Below are positions 25,153 to 36,560 of a stretch of 64,000 bases of DNA, in pieces (position 1 is the stretch's first letter; each line of letters opens with the position of its first letter). The notes beneath the pieces were generated by a model, which ran no database searches, was not told the origin of the DNA, and saw only the letters and a list, made by a program, of their open reading frames with translations. Source of the stretch: Zhengitettix transpicula (lineage: Eukaryota; Arthropoda; Insecta; Orthoptera; Tetrigidae); the NCBI GenBank assembly GCA_037074705.1, contig CM073590.1, positions 8,324,001-8,388,000 of the forward strand, written 5' to 3'. A program made the translations under genes and the position numbers.

Positions 25153-25345
25153 GAGGTCTAAATGATTGAAGAATGTCACACCGAGTCTGGAGTCGATAGG
25201 GATAAACTCAGTGGTCAAAGCCTCCGCCCGGCAAGCGGGAATGTCTCGGGTTCAATTCCCGATCCGGTCGACATTTTTCCATCCACATAGCTTAACTAAC
25301 TTAACCATGGCTTGAGACTTAGATAAGCTTTCTATTCAATATCTT
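25153..25345 (+). repeat. tRNA-derived SINE, copy 2
   Basis: The head retains GATAAACTCAGTGG (A-box region), CCTCCGCCCGGCAAGCGGG, which folds as an anticodon arm, and TCGGGTTCAATTCCCGA, a perfect five-base-pair T-arm with the B box at 25249-25259. The tail is CTTAACTAACTTAACCATGG then ACTTAGATAAGCTTTCT. It lies in the same orientation as copy 1 and about 290 bp from it. It is not a functional tRNA gene: there is no complete acceptor stem and the anticodon loop lacks U33. Confidence 0.8.
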
Positions 25346-26064
25346 TGAACATAAATATAACCATTTCTTTTTGCACATTTCCCCGTGTATTTGTGTGTCC
25401 GAACCAGGAAGACGTAAATAAATTCTATCTAAAGTACCATAAAAGTACTATTATTTACAGAAATTTAAAAGGATAAATATAGTACACAAATAGTAAGACT
25501 CAGTTAATAATGCTAATTGACCCGCAACCCTGATTCTTAATAGTTTCAGTTTAAAATCCAGGATCACGAATAAATACATTTTTGGGAAAACCCATCTGGA
25601 ATAAACAAAATAAAGTTGTTCATGAAGGAAACACGGCGATCGCAATTCCATCCCACTATACTTAATAATAGACCAACTTATTATTTGTTAATCGTGACCG
25701 ATAGCGCAGATGTGACTGAGAATTGAAATATGTTAAAGATGAATACTGAATTAAGAGCAGCCTGTGAGAGATGTTCTCTCCTCGCGCATTTGGCCATTCC
25801 GAATTGATTCGAACAGGTTTTAAAAATTACGCAAACCATAGGCTTTTTTAACTGTTCGAAGTGAAATTCTCAAATCTGTTTAATATTTTCTAGTTGTCTT
25901 CAACGAAATTTTTTCTCCTCCCAGCAATGATCCCAATCAAAGGCTGTATAAGTTAGCTCCGTAACAGTTCTCAACTTAATGCTCCTAATTCCAGAATAGT
26001 TTAAACACTCAAACAATTTACATAGCTTAAAATGAAAAATTTACGTCCGATTGTAAACAATATC

Positions 26065-26185
26065 GATCTAGGCTCTTCTTCGAACCTGAGGAAAGGCATA
26101 AGGATCCCAGAAACGGTTTGTAGTATTTATATTATCACTTTTTTGTCTGAATTGGCTATCTTTCTGATTCAGCTTGTTTTGATCT
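26065..26185 (+). mobile_element. single Penelope-like 3' end
   Basis: TAGGCTCTTCTTCGAACCTGAGG, AAAGGCATAAGGATCCCAG, AAACGG, TAGTATTTATATTATCACTT and TTTGTCTGAATTGGCTATCT match the right arm of the other copies. No left arm is seen. Confidence 0.6.
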
Positions 26186-26489
26186 TTTCTTTTAAATCTT
26201 ATTGATGGGGGTTGGATCACTTCCCCTTTTAACCATCGTTGACTTAAGGTGCTTAAATCTGCTTAATCGTTGCACAACGTAACACGATGATGAAATACAC
26301 ACATACGCATTCAAAGACCAAATAGCAGTGACTCACCACGATAGAGCCGAAAATACCTAAACTGACTTGATGAAATTTGGCTCACTAATTTTTTTAAATC
26401 GGCATGGGGTGGATGAATAATAAATCATAACGTACAAAATTACCGAAATTGGTGTTGAATCTGTAGCTTTTTGTTTCGCAAAGCGTATT

Positions 26490-26790
26490 AGTGGCTGCAA
26501 TTGGGATACCTGTGGGTACGCAGCATTCCCGTCTCCATGCCTCGGCCAGATTTAGTGGCAGATGGCCGACTGTTTCAGTCAGATCTCCAGACAACTCTTG
26601 CCACATGCCAAACGCATAAGAGTTAGCATTTTACACCACTCTACACTAACCGAGGTGTTTCGGTTTATGCAAACCTTAATTGAAAAGTGAAGATTAAGCT
26701 TCCCCATAGATAGGCTCCTTCGACTTTGCTTTAAGATTCTTAATAGTGAGAGATAGTCTCTCATTTTTTTATAGAGATCATTTTCTGCCT
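26490..26790 (-). mobile_element. retroposon family A, diverged 5' portion
   Basis: GGTACGCAGCATTCCCGTCTCC, GGCCAGATTTAGTGGCAGATGGCC, GACAACTCTTGCC, ACCGAGGTGTTTCGG, TTCCCCATAGATAGGCTCC follow the order of the full copy at 62606-63205, with many substitutions. The tail part is missing. Confidence 0.55.
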
Positions 26791-26919
26791 AGTATATTTT
26801 CTAATTTATAGAAATCCGGATAGTTATGAACAAAAAATAATTACATTTCGACTATTTGTGTTTGGAGTAACAGTCTTGATGATGGCATCGACGTAGGGGC
26901 AACTCCCCTTTATTTTTTA

Positions 26920-27245
26920 TATATTTTTAGAGTAACAGGCTACATGGTGGCAACTCCCCTTTAATAGTATATGAAGGAATTTGAAAGAGGGATGCGGGAG
27001 GGTTGTGTAAGCAGTCAAGCGTTAACTAGGTCCCCAGGGCTGTAGTTAAAGGATTCTACCCGGCATTTTCCTAAAAGTGATACAAGACAAACCCTATAAA
27101 ACCTGCATACGGTAGGTCGGGCAATTGCTACTTGTTCCTCGCCCTTCCTATGGCGGGAGACGGATTTGCTGTGGGGACACGGAATTCCCTTCTCCGCTTC
27201 TCGACCAGTTTATGAGGCAGCTGGCAGACTGCTATGAGACACGTA
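26920..27245 (-). mobile_element. retroposon family A copy
   Basis: It starts ATTTTTAGAGTAACAGGCTA and CAACTCCCCTTTAATAG, continues through ATTCTACCCGGCATTTTCC and GTCGGGCAATTGCTACTTGT, and ends near CAGCTGGCAGACTGC. It is truncated at the 5' side of its sense strand. Confidence 0.7.
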
Positions 27246-27839
27246 AAGATCATTACTTTCGTAGCGCATGATTCAGATTTCTATCGTGAAATATGCGGTT
27301 GAAAAATAATTGCCATCCGTTTTTGGGGTCTTTTGAAAAGGCACAACTCCTTTCTCGATTCAAATTTTTCGATAAATTTCATATTAGCATTTACCTGTAA
27401 GTAATCAAGGAATGATTATTATCGGCCATGAAAGTTTACTGGTATTGTCAAACGACTCTTGCATTTGTAACGATGAGTCTAGTCTTGTTTTCCTGTGTAG
27501 AAGACAACCACCAAATTTTCTGAATATATTGTAGTTTTAAAAATATTCTCATGTAGGCAGTTACTTTTAAAAATAGAGTACGCAAGCATTAATCATACCA
27601 CATATCAATTAATTTAAGAACGTTCTTGATAATTCCATGAAACCGTTTCCGTAAATTTCATTCATCTCAAAGAACTCAGTTCAACTAAAATTTCAATATT
27701 CAAAAGAAAAACCTTCAAATTACATTGATGTATTTTCACTGAACTTATCTCATCTGGTAACTATGATGAAATTCTATTTTTTTTCAAATTATTTCAACAC
27801 ATCAATCAACAAAAGACGTAAACTTCGTTGCTGAGACTG

Positions 27840-28200
27840 AACCAAATTATCGATAAGCTGTTTTTCTCGATTGATCATAACCTGCCAGCGATAAATAAAT
27901 GTTGTGCTAATAATTTGAATCAACTGCTCTGCTACGCGGTTACATGTAGTGAGGGTATGCCTTTTTATTCATTTGAAGGTTGTAGCAATTGTTTACGCCT
28001 GTGTTTTCTGACAGATTGGCTTACAATGAGAGCCTGACCCCTCAAATGTGGGGGCAGCGTGCGGAACAGCACCACAGGAGGTCGCGAGTGATACTGTCCC
28101 GCAAGCCTTAATTGATGGGCCTTATTTGAACGTGGTAGGGGTTTTATAAGGGGCTGGTAATGTTGAATTTATCACCATGTTGTCTAATTAAGGAGCAATC
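27840..28200. promoter_or_regulatory. candidate cis-regulatory block
   Basis: A single-copy island with AAATGTGGGGGCAGCGTGCGG, CCACAGGAGGTCGCGAGTG, GCCTTAATTGATGGGCC and GTCTAATTAAGGAGCAATC, wedged between retroposon copies. No gene recognised. Confidence 0.3.
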
Positions 28201-28534
28201 AATGTCTTTTTCTTCTACACGTCAAGTTTATCTGTAACGGGCGTAATATTTATTTTCGATTCATTTAAATTGGGACCAGTATCATTTTTGGGTTTTTCAA
28301 TTCAATTATGACAATTGTATACTGGAAGTTACTAAAGTTCGTTCAATTTCTATCTATGTGTTATAAATTATATTATTTTTTCACTAAAATTTAATAATAT
28401 GTGCCATAATATCAAGGATTTTCCAGAATTAAAGCAATTAAATACCCAAATTCCTTTGTAATAATATTTCAATACATTCTCCCCATATATTTACCACTTA
28501 CTTATGCGCTAAATTTTCTATTATTAATTGCTAT

Positions 28535-29075
28535 TTTATTTTAGAGTAACAGGCTACGTGAGGGTAATAGACATTTTGGCAACTCCCCTTTAATAGCATA
28601 GGAATGCATTTGAAAGGGGGGATGCGGAAGGGTAGCGGAAGGTATCCAAGAGTAAACTAGTGCCTCCGAGTTATAGATGAAAGATCGTACCCGGCATTCG
28701 GCGACAAGTGCTGCAGGACAAACCCTAGAATACCTGCATCATGAAGGTCGGGCAGTAGTTACATGTCACACGTTCTTCCGATGGCAGGAGAGGGGTTTAC
28801 TGTGGGGTCGTAGAATTCCCCTCTCCGTGCCTTTACCAGTTTAGGAGGCAGCTGGCCGACTATTCCAATAGGAATAGTGGACAACTCTTACCGTATGCCC
28901 AAGGTCTGCGACCTCAGAACATACACCTCTAAAAACAGACCGAGGTACCTCTGCTTGTGGGAACCTTAGTTCAAAAAAATTCTGAGAGAGAAGAAGGCAT
29001 CCCCAAACCTCCAGAGCTCCCTGGGAAGATTTACCTGTGAGAGAAGCTCTCACCGGCTTTCTTTACTTTCTTCCT
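28535..29075 (-). mobile_element. retroposon family A, near full-length copy
   Basis: It runs from ATTTTAGAGTAACAGGCTACG to CTGTGAGAGAAGCTCTCACC. Its sense strand (-) has a short open frame whose end, PQAEVPRSVFRGVCSEVADL and RVVHYS.W.SRPAAS then stop, is shared with the copy near 62909-63050. That could reflect a real ORF tail or just sequence relatedness. Confidence 0.75.
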
Positions 29076-30424
29076 AAGGGTACCCCACTCCGTCTTTAAA
29101 ATCATTTTTCATGTTTTCACCCGAGCGTAGAAATTAAGTAGAAGGTTTCGATTGGTAACATTACCAATTTCTTCAGAGTGCAGAATACATTCGTAGAAAC
29201 CCAAAACATTGTTTCATAAAATTGTCACCCTGGAATAAAGACTGAGAAATATTAAGTATTTAAGATAAATCATTATCTACCTGATCATCGACTACAAACT
29301 TTAATTTACTTGTTCATAATGTTCGTACTGCTGCTATCATAAATCTTTTAAAATATATAAAGCATGTCGAGAATTTTTCTCTCTAGCTTCGTTTTCAGGA
29401 CTACCGGTATGATAACAATGTTCTCGCAGAACGGTAAAAACGCATAACTATATGTCTTCTTATTTACTGCCTAAAAAATATTTCAATTCATTATTTCACC
29501 AAAGACAGCGTAGTGTTTTGGTTGATAACTTTGTTTTGCATCATTATAAACATGACATCTCACGCTGAGTAGACTTACATGTTTTTTTCGTTGACATATT
29601 CATCTGAACGACATTTTGTTTTAAGTAGGCTATTATTCAATTAATGAAATTATTTACACGACAATAGTCTAATCGATTATATGCAAACCTCTTTATAATG
29701 ATATGCAATATATTTTCTGTGTTATTATTTAAGATTTTTTTGGACACAATGTCTCTTTAAGTCACGTCTTACTTCCTCCTAAAGCGCTACTTGCGCAGTA
29801 AGTAGTTTTCTGGCACGCTCGATTATGACACGCGTCAACGCTAAGACTATAATTTACTGTTGAGTAAATACGTTTTATAAGTTTTAGAATAAATTTTATT
29901 TTTAATTACATCTTTTATTATGGAAAATTTCAACACTTACTGTAACGTCCGAATCAAAAAGTGTATGGCTTAACAAAGCTTATTCTCTAACAGAATTTTA
30001 TAAAGGGTTCGTTTTTTGCATGAATGTATTACAGCAAACTTATAATTGCAGGAGTTAACATGAAAACGTACACTACAGGATTACATAGACAGTGCGTAAG
30101 AGGAAACGAATCGCCTATGTATAAGGAAAATTCTCAAAATAGAATAATCCGCTTACCCGTTTGTTCCTATAGATAATCCACGTTACATGATTATTGCGAA
30201 AGCACCAGATTCTTATATTCAAATACATCAGAATTTAAGCCACAAAAGTGCTCTGAAGCAAATACACGTTTTACACACTAAAGAAGTTAAACGTATTTTT
30301 TCCAGTAATATATTTATCTTGGTTAGTTTTTTAATTCTGTGTAAGTCATGGGTGTCCGAAAAGCCAAAGCAAGTATCAATATAGCTCAATTGAAGCGAAT
30401 TCGTAAAGAAAGAAATAATTTTGT

Positions 30425-30860
30425 GAGTGACATAAGGGTCATCGACGTGGTGGCCTCTACCTTTTATAGCATAGGAAAGGTTTCGAAAGGAAGGGGTACA
30501 GAAGGATAGAGCAAGGTAGCCTAGAGTTAAATAGGGGCCCAGGGCTGTAGTTTTAAGAATCCTACCCGCAAATTCGCCTAAAAGTGATACAGGAAAACCC
30601 TAGAAAAACCTGCATCAGGTGGGCCCGGAATTTGGTTTTTGTTACACGACCTTCTGGTGACGCGAGAGGGGTATGCTCTGGGAACGCAGCACTACATCCT
30701 CCGTTCCTCGACCGGTTTAGGAGGCAGTTGGCAGACTATTCCAATAGCGGAAAACTATTAATGAATGCCAAAGATCTGCAACCCCCGGAACATACACCTC
30801 TCAAAACTGACTGAGGTGCTTCGGATTGTGGGTACCTTAATTAAAAAAACCAGAGCATCT
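30425..30860 (-). mobile_element. retroposon family A copy
   Basis: TTTTATAGCATAGGAAAGG, ATCCTACCCGCAAATTCGCC, ACCCTAGAAAAACCTGCATC, CAGCACTACATCCTCCGTTCC, CCCCGGAACATACACCTCTC and TGAGGTGCTTCGG follow the full-length order. The A-tail end is degraded. It abuts the next copy in the same orientation. Confidence 0.7.
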
Positions 30861-30887
30861 CCAAAGTAGCCCTCTCCCAACCTACGA

Positions 30888-31155
30888 TTTTTTATAGTAA
30901 CAGGCTTCATTAAGGTAAACCACGTGATGTAGACTCCCCTTTAATAGCATAGGAAGATATTTGAAAAGGGGGGGGGGACATGCGGAAGGGTAGAGGATTG
31001 TAGCCAAGGATTAACTAGGGTCCCGGGATATGGTTTAAGGATCCTACCGGGCATTCGCCTAAACTCTATGCAGGATAAAGCCTAGAAAACCTGCATTGTG
31101 TAAGTTGGCGCTTGGTACTTGTCCCACGCAGTTCCGATGTCGGCGGATGCCATCC
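30888..31155 (-). mobile_element. retroposon family A, 5'-truncated copy
   Basis: It begins TTTTTTATAGTAACAGGCTTC, passes ACTCCCCTTTAATAGCATAGG and ATCCTACCGGGCATTCGCC and ends near CACGCAGTTCCGATGTCGGC. Tandem with the copy just before it, 0.7 kb upstream of the otd exon at 31849. Confidence 0.7.
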
Positions 31156-31848
31156 TGACTATTTATTTTACTGTTGTAGTTATAAGACGATGAGCGAATT
31201 GAATTTACATATAGATAACATCAAATAACATTTCCAAAACTAATTTCATGTCGCTGTCTTTTTATTAAAAATAAAAAAGTTTAAATTACTCCTTACTGTT
31301 AGTATCAGTTAGTGATATTGTTTGCCATATTTGGTGTCTCTTCCTAGCCTTCTTCCAATGTTGTTCTGGATAGTTAAAAGGTCGGACTCCCCTGGTTTCA
31401 GAAAAAGTACTATACCTCTATCTCCTTATAACAACAAAAATTTAATAAACCATTTTCAGGTTGTCTACGTTAAGTTTTTGTCAGAATACAACGTTTCCGC
31501 GATAATAATCATAATCGTCGTCGGGTATAATGTCTGTCTAACGACGCCGAAGATGATAACCGCGGAAAATTTTTGGTACACAAAAATTTCGCTTGGTTGA
31601 CAATCCGAGAATAATTTTTTAAATCGATACAATAGGAAAAACTATGTTCATTATTCCCCAATTATATTGTTATAAAACAAAAAACAGGGTAAAATCTAAG
31701 GTTTATTTTACGTACTTAGAAATAGAGATTAACGGTTTAAGGTTAAGACCAGAATTTCTTAATGTTTCATTTTGTTACTAGCTACAGTTAATGGTTAAAA
31801 TTATTAGTTCAGAAAATTAAACTCAAGTAAGCCTTTTTTGTTGTTCAG

Positions 31849-32018
31849 CTGCAATCCAGATGGAGAGCTGGCGTTTCCACCCTTCAGCAGCCCATGTGGG
31901 TCCGGGTCAACGGCCGCCAGCATGGCGTACCTCAAGAGCTCACCTTACTCCGTCAACGGCATTGGACTTGCCATGCCGTCTATGGACTCCCTGCACTCCA
32001 GCATGGGCTACCCTGCAG
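31849..32018 (+). CDS. otd: orthodenticle/Otx homeobox gene, N-terminal coding exon
   Basis: This exon encodes the N-terminus of an Otd/Otx-class homeodomain transcription factor, a nuclear regulator of anterior head, brain and eye development. A pyrimidine-rich tract and AG at 31847-31848 form the acceptor, and GCAG|GTAAGC at 32018/32019 is a strong donor. The frame reads MAYLKSSPYSVNGIG from an ATG at 31922 and ends MGYPAG at the junction. This is the Otx-type N-terminus (vertebrate Otx begins MMSYLK and has YPAT before the homeodomain). The frame stays open 5' of that ATG to the acceptor, adding CNPDGELAFPPFSS and more, so the exon may be partly 5' UTR or may encode a longer N-terminus. 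I prefer 31922 as start because it matches the family start. The exon enters in phase 2 and leaves in phase 1. It is GC-rich in an AT-rich surround. Drosophila otd has a different, longer N-terminus; this form resembles the Otx-like insect paralogue (otd2 type), but paralogue assignment is inference. Confidence 0.9.
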
Positions 32019-33914
32019 GTAAGCAAGGGTCGACGAACATCTGAAAGAGTGTATTTAATCAAGAAGTATCTCGCTTGAACTTTGGTTTACTGCAGACGAC
32101 CAAAAGTGTTCTGTTAATAAAGAATCTTCGCCACTGCATTATTCGCAAAGTTCATTTTCATTATAAAATTATGTAACCAATGAGACGAAAAAAATTTCAG
32201 CCTTCGATTTAATTGTCTTGGTTTGCACGTATTGTATTTAATTGAAACTCTGTCATATTCAGAAAGTTCTCAGCTCGCCTTATTGTTCATGCTTGTTCAT
32301 GGCTACAGTACATTATCTGTTTTCATTTAAACTGGGATACTTGGCTCAGCCAAACCCGACCAAGAACCCTTGTGATATGTAATATAATGTGGTTCAGATC
32401 GTATTTTTTTAAATCAATGACGTCATGTTACACGGTTAAATTGTAATCTCCCTTTAATATCTTCAAAAAATTGATATTATATAAACAGATTTTGAGTAAA
32501 TTTCAAAGGTAGGGTCTAGCTTCCCTGACTATCTTCATTGACAAATTTTTGCTCTTAAATTAATAACTAAAGTCATTTATATAAAATCTTTTTTAACAAT
32601 TAATGTACACCTGATGAAATCCCAAATTAGGAACGAACAAATAGTCGCAATAATATAATTTTATTGTATTAATTGCTTTGTCTGTTATTAAATTTTTCTA
32701 ACTTACGACCAGCTTACTTATTTAAAAGTTAACGGTATAGGTAAAGTTAATGGCGAACGTGATGTTAAAATTGGATCCGATGTGGAGGGCGTTGTAAAAG
32801 AATTTTGGTGCTATAGGAACAAGATAAAGAGAGATGAGCGCAATAAAGGATATATCTAAATTGGAAATCCATTTCTCAAGGGAATAAAGTCACTAACTTC
32901 CGACATTTCATTACAATTGCAATATTTACGGATCTTGGTCAGTTGGAATTTCAGCAAAGAATTCACTACAAATGAAGCAGATTGGGTTTAATATTAAATT
33001 AACAACACAATAGGACAGAATCTTTCCTTTAATCTGAAAAATTTATTATAAAGTTATCGAGATTAATACTGTTTACAGGAACAACAAAGAGGATTTTTAA
33101 TATTGAAATGTTGGTAGGCGATCACAGTAGACAAATTAGACGATTGAGGATGTGGAGTGTAGCAAATTCTATGACTTTGGAAGAGGAGAAAAACCACTGA
33201 ATATAATCATAGAATATGTTCCCGTGGTTTAATAAAATTCTTACTTTGAAAAAAACCTTTTAAATTAAAGTAGAAACATTTTCATTTCGCGATAAATTCT
33301 ATCCCATGAAAATGAACCAAATTAAGGAAGTTTGTCATCAGAAACTATTTGTAGTAAAATTCGCTCCGTGAATCAAGTTAATCGATATTTCTGTAGCATA
33401 CTTAATTTTAAGATTCCACACGACTCCAGGAGGAATAGATTCTCGTTGTCAAATCTTAAAAATGAATCGTTGGTTTATTTATGTTATTTACTTCCGGAGA
33501 TTAAACCATTCAGACATGCATTTTCATTTCAGCTTGTGCGAAAATGTGACTGTTTCGAGGGCGATTTAGGACACTCCCACAAAGTTTTGTGCGCATGCTT
33601 GCGCGTGGCCTTTCGTCGCTCTGCGAAAGATCTCAAGTTTTTTGTCTTTGTTTAAACCTCACAGGTTTCTGGTTAAACAATAGGCAATAACTTATTTAAA
33701 TTCTCGGAGAATTATAGACGAGATATGTTGTAAAATTATAATTAGAGGATGGACAGTATCTTGGTTTGTAGGCCATGTACTTATCACGTTCGGTGAAGAA
33801 CCCACATGAAGCCAGGACTGTTAAATGACATCTTGATTACAACTTCGAGTGTTGGCAAGTCCGTTTCTGAAAATCTCGGACTACTACGTGGCTGATTAAA
33901 CGTAATAATCCCTA
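32019..33914. other. intronic AT-rich DNA, nothing recognised
   Basis: First part of the intron after the Otx N-terminal exon. No exon, repeat family member or clear regulatory block seen. Confidence 0.6.
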
Positions 33915-35085
33915 GTATCAATAAGAAAGATAGCCAATGCACACAAAATAAGTGATAGTATAAATACCACGCAACGTTTCTGGGATCCTTGTGACTTTCA
34001 TCAGGTGCGAAGAAGGGCCTAGAACGACACGACACGACTGCACTCGTCAGTTGACAAAACACAAAAGCGACACAAACGCAACGACAGAGCCGAAGGGTTA
34101 CAATAACAATAAAGGAGCAACGACAATTGGTAAGCAGATGGTATAGCGTAATAATAAGGGATGATAGCCTTTGTGAGTTTCATAGTGTCTGTTAGTTCAT
34201 TAATAGCTGTGATGTTTGATTTAATGTGAAGCATCTGTGAAAAGTGTCTGGAATTGTACCTGATGCCAATGTCAAAATACTTAGCATTTTGCCAATCAAT
34301 TGTTTATTTCAAACTGATGATATGTTTGGAGACTACAGATTGTTTATCAATGGGGAGTTTAATATTAGATATATGTTCTTTGATACGTGTATTAAGGAAA
34401 CGTTTTGTTTGCCCTATGTAGCAGGAATTACATTTACAGCAAGAGATTTTGTAAACAACACAATGTTTGCTGTGGGTGTCAAGTGGGTCCTTGTGGTTAT
34501 TAATCAAGTGGGAAATAGTATTAGTAGATCTATAAATGATGAATATTTGGAAGAATTTGTGATGTTGAAATTTGAAATAAGGGAGTACGAGAAAAATTGG
34601 GCTTGAGGTGTTTGGGGACGATTGACAGCAGGATATTTTATTTTGTTCAATCTAATTTTTATGTGTTTAACAATATAAAATTTGAAGGGTACTATTTGGA
34701 GATTAAAATGTTTCGTACAATATTTATATTGTGTTGATGGCACCAGGTACAATTTCGGAATCTTTTCAGAGGTGCTTCATATTAAACGTAACATCACAGC
34801 TACAGACACAATGAAAAGCAACAAAGACTGTGATCCCTTATTATTACGCAAAACCATCTGCTTTCCCATTGTCGTTGCTCCCTTATTGTTACTCTAACCC
34901 TTCCACACCGTCGTTCCGTTTTCGGCTCTTTTGAGTTTTGTTAACTGACGAGCTCAGTCGTGTCGTTCTTGGCTCTTCTTCGCACATGATGAAAGGAAGA
35001 AGTATCCTAGAAATGTTGTATGGTATTTATATTATCACCTATTTCGTCTGAATTGGCTATCTTTCTTATTAATTATTTCAATCAG
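33915..35085. mobile_element. inverted pair of Penelope-like element 3' ends
   Basis: About 310 bp at the left (33915-34240) recur as an inverted, diverged copy at the right (34763-35080). Both outer ends carry GATAGCCAAT / ATTGGCTATC flanked by AATAAGAAAG-type sequence, then a TGATA(A)TATAAATACCA block, CAACGTTTCTGGGATCC and CGAAGAAG. The arms include the end of the coding frame: MLHIKSNIT on - and VLHIKRNIT on +. The structure is therefore two element 3' ends pointing outward, one 5'-truncated further than the other. Inverted partial copies are typical of Penelope-like insertions. The arms have diverged, so the insertion is old. Confidence 0.7.
34304..34610 (-). pseudogene. Penelope-like element GIY-YIG endonuclease remnant
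   Basis: Read on the - strand this encodes the C-terminal endonuclease domain of a Penelope-like retroelement, which nicks target DNA for insertion. Visible in order: the linker ISHLINNHKDPLD; THSKHC; VVYKISC (the GIY half); CNSCYIGQT (the YIG half); and RFLNTRIKEH with the conserved arginine and the EH pair; then SVVSKHI. The Cys/His pattern before and between the two halves fits the zinc-finger-like CCHH feature of these endonucleases. A TAA at 34304-34306 interrupts the frame. Beyond it the same frame continues with family-like IDWQNAKYFD and SQMLHIKSNIT down to about 34019, so the copy carries one nonsense mutation in an otherwise readable domain. No reverse transcriptase domain is present, so the copy is 5'-truncated. 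It lies in the left half of an inverted pair of element ends. Confidence 0.85.
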
Positions 35086-36159
35086 ACGTAAATTTATTTC
35101 ATTTCTTAGTATCATTGATAAAATCACATAAAAATAATTTTATGTCTGTGTAATTGTTACAAGGGAAAGATCTTCGTCGTTCACGAGACGCGTGTTCCTT
35201 GGCGTTGTGTTGTTTCTGGGATTAACGAGCTCGTGACATAGAGAAGTGAGGTTTCCTGAGTTAACTAGCATGAAATAATTGTCTTGCCATATGTCCTAAA
35301 TTTTCATAATCTACGTTCACTTGTAAAAAATTCACGTCATTTCATTTGCACAGTGTACATTTGTACAGTGATCGCCTACCCACATTAAGTAATTTACGTT
35401 CAATCGTACCCTCCCTTTTAATTATTCTTTGTGTAGTCATTATTAATTGCCTCGGTAACTTTATAAGATTTTATTCAGAATTCACGTAGGTTCAATCTTA
35501 TTTTCTTGTTAATTTAATATTATGCATTATATGCCAGATGTTCTAGTGAACTCTTTGCTGGAATTCCACGTCTCAAAGATCCATAAATATAGCAATCATT
35601 ATACAGTGAAGTAAGTTAGTGTGTTTCTTTCCATGAAAATTTGATTCCCCATTTAGATATCTCCTTTATTGTTCTTTCATTTCGTATTCCTATTTTAAAG
35701 CACCAAAATTACTTTAGTTCTCCATTCACATAGAAAACAATTTTTATATATGTTTTTATCATTAATTTTATGACAGTGATTAATTATTACTTAAAGGCGA
35801 ATGTATTTTGTCCATTTTTCGGACCTGTTCTCTAAGTATTCTGCGACAATTCATATAAATATTTTTTTACTAAAACGGGAATTCGTCGAGGTACAGTCAT
35901 GGATTTAATGCAATGAAAATGACAAGATAAATTGAAGTATTAATAACATTAAGCTATTTTAAATCAATGTATATCATATCTGTAAATACTGTAGCTACAT
36001 GCAATATGAAGACAACAATTTCTATCTTCTCTAATATACTGCATCTGAAAATACACTTAACGTCCACTAACAGTAAATATAACAAAGATGTATCTATATT
36101 TGGTGGTTGAAAAATGTCGCTGTTTTTAAATCTTCAGAATCAGTTAGATGAACCATTTT

Positions 36160-36560
36160 AGTGGCCATTTGCTTTTAATTGTTCTGGCTGGTTCATAATT
36201 CGTTTCCACAGTCTACTGCCTCCTCTCCTCTCCTCTTCCTTCCAAACACCGCTGTAGTCCACTAATTCAATTATTTAGCCGCACAGCCCGTCCAGTTCTA
36301 CGTTGCACATTCCGGGGTCAAACACCTGAGACACAAGGTTAGTGTTGCTGCGATAATCCTGTTGGAACAGTCGATAAGCTACCCTTCTAAGCGCTCGCTC
36401 TCAAAATAAGGTATTAGGCTTTATTGTCTACTGATGCGGATGGTTCTCGACAAGTTAGTCATTTAGCTCGACGGGTGGTCAATGAGATGACAATCAACTG
36501 CTGCTGCGTTTAACGGAAGGCAGGGCGAATTTCATGGAATTACTACATAAATAGATGTGA
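36160..36560. promoter_or_regulatory. candidate intronic enhancer
   Basis: It lies in the otd intron between the N-terminal and homeodomain exons. It contains a pyrimidine tract CCTCCTCTCCTCTCCTCTTCC, GGGGTCA (nuclear-receptor half site), AACACCTGAG, and TGCGATAATCCTG with TAATCC at 36354-36359. Single-copy and more GC-rich than its flanks. Confidence 0.35.

Noticed and set aside
25195..25265. Possible tRNA gene
   Set aside because: Anticodon and T arms fold, but the acceptor stem is absent, position 33 is not U, and a diverged second copy with a shared tail shows it is a SINE head.
31860..32078. Second open frame through the Otx exon
   Set aside because: The other frame matches the Otx N-terminus and continues in frame into the homeodomain exon; this one does not.
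34244..34606. 120-codon + strand open frame
   Set aside because: It is the antisense shadow of the Penelope-like endonuclease remnant on the - strand.
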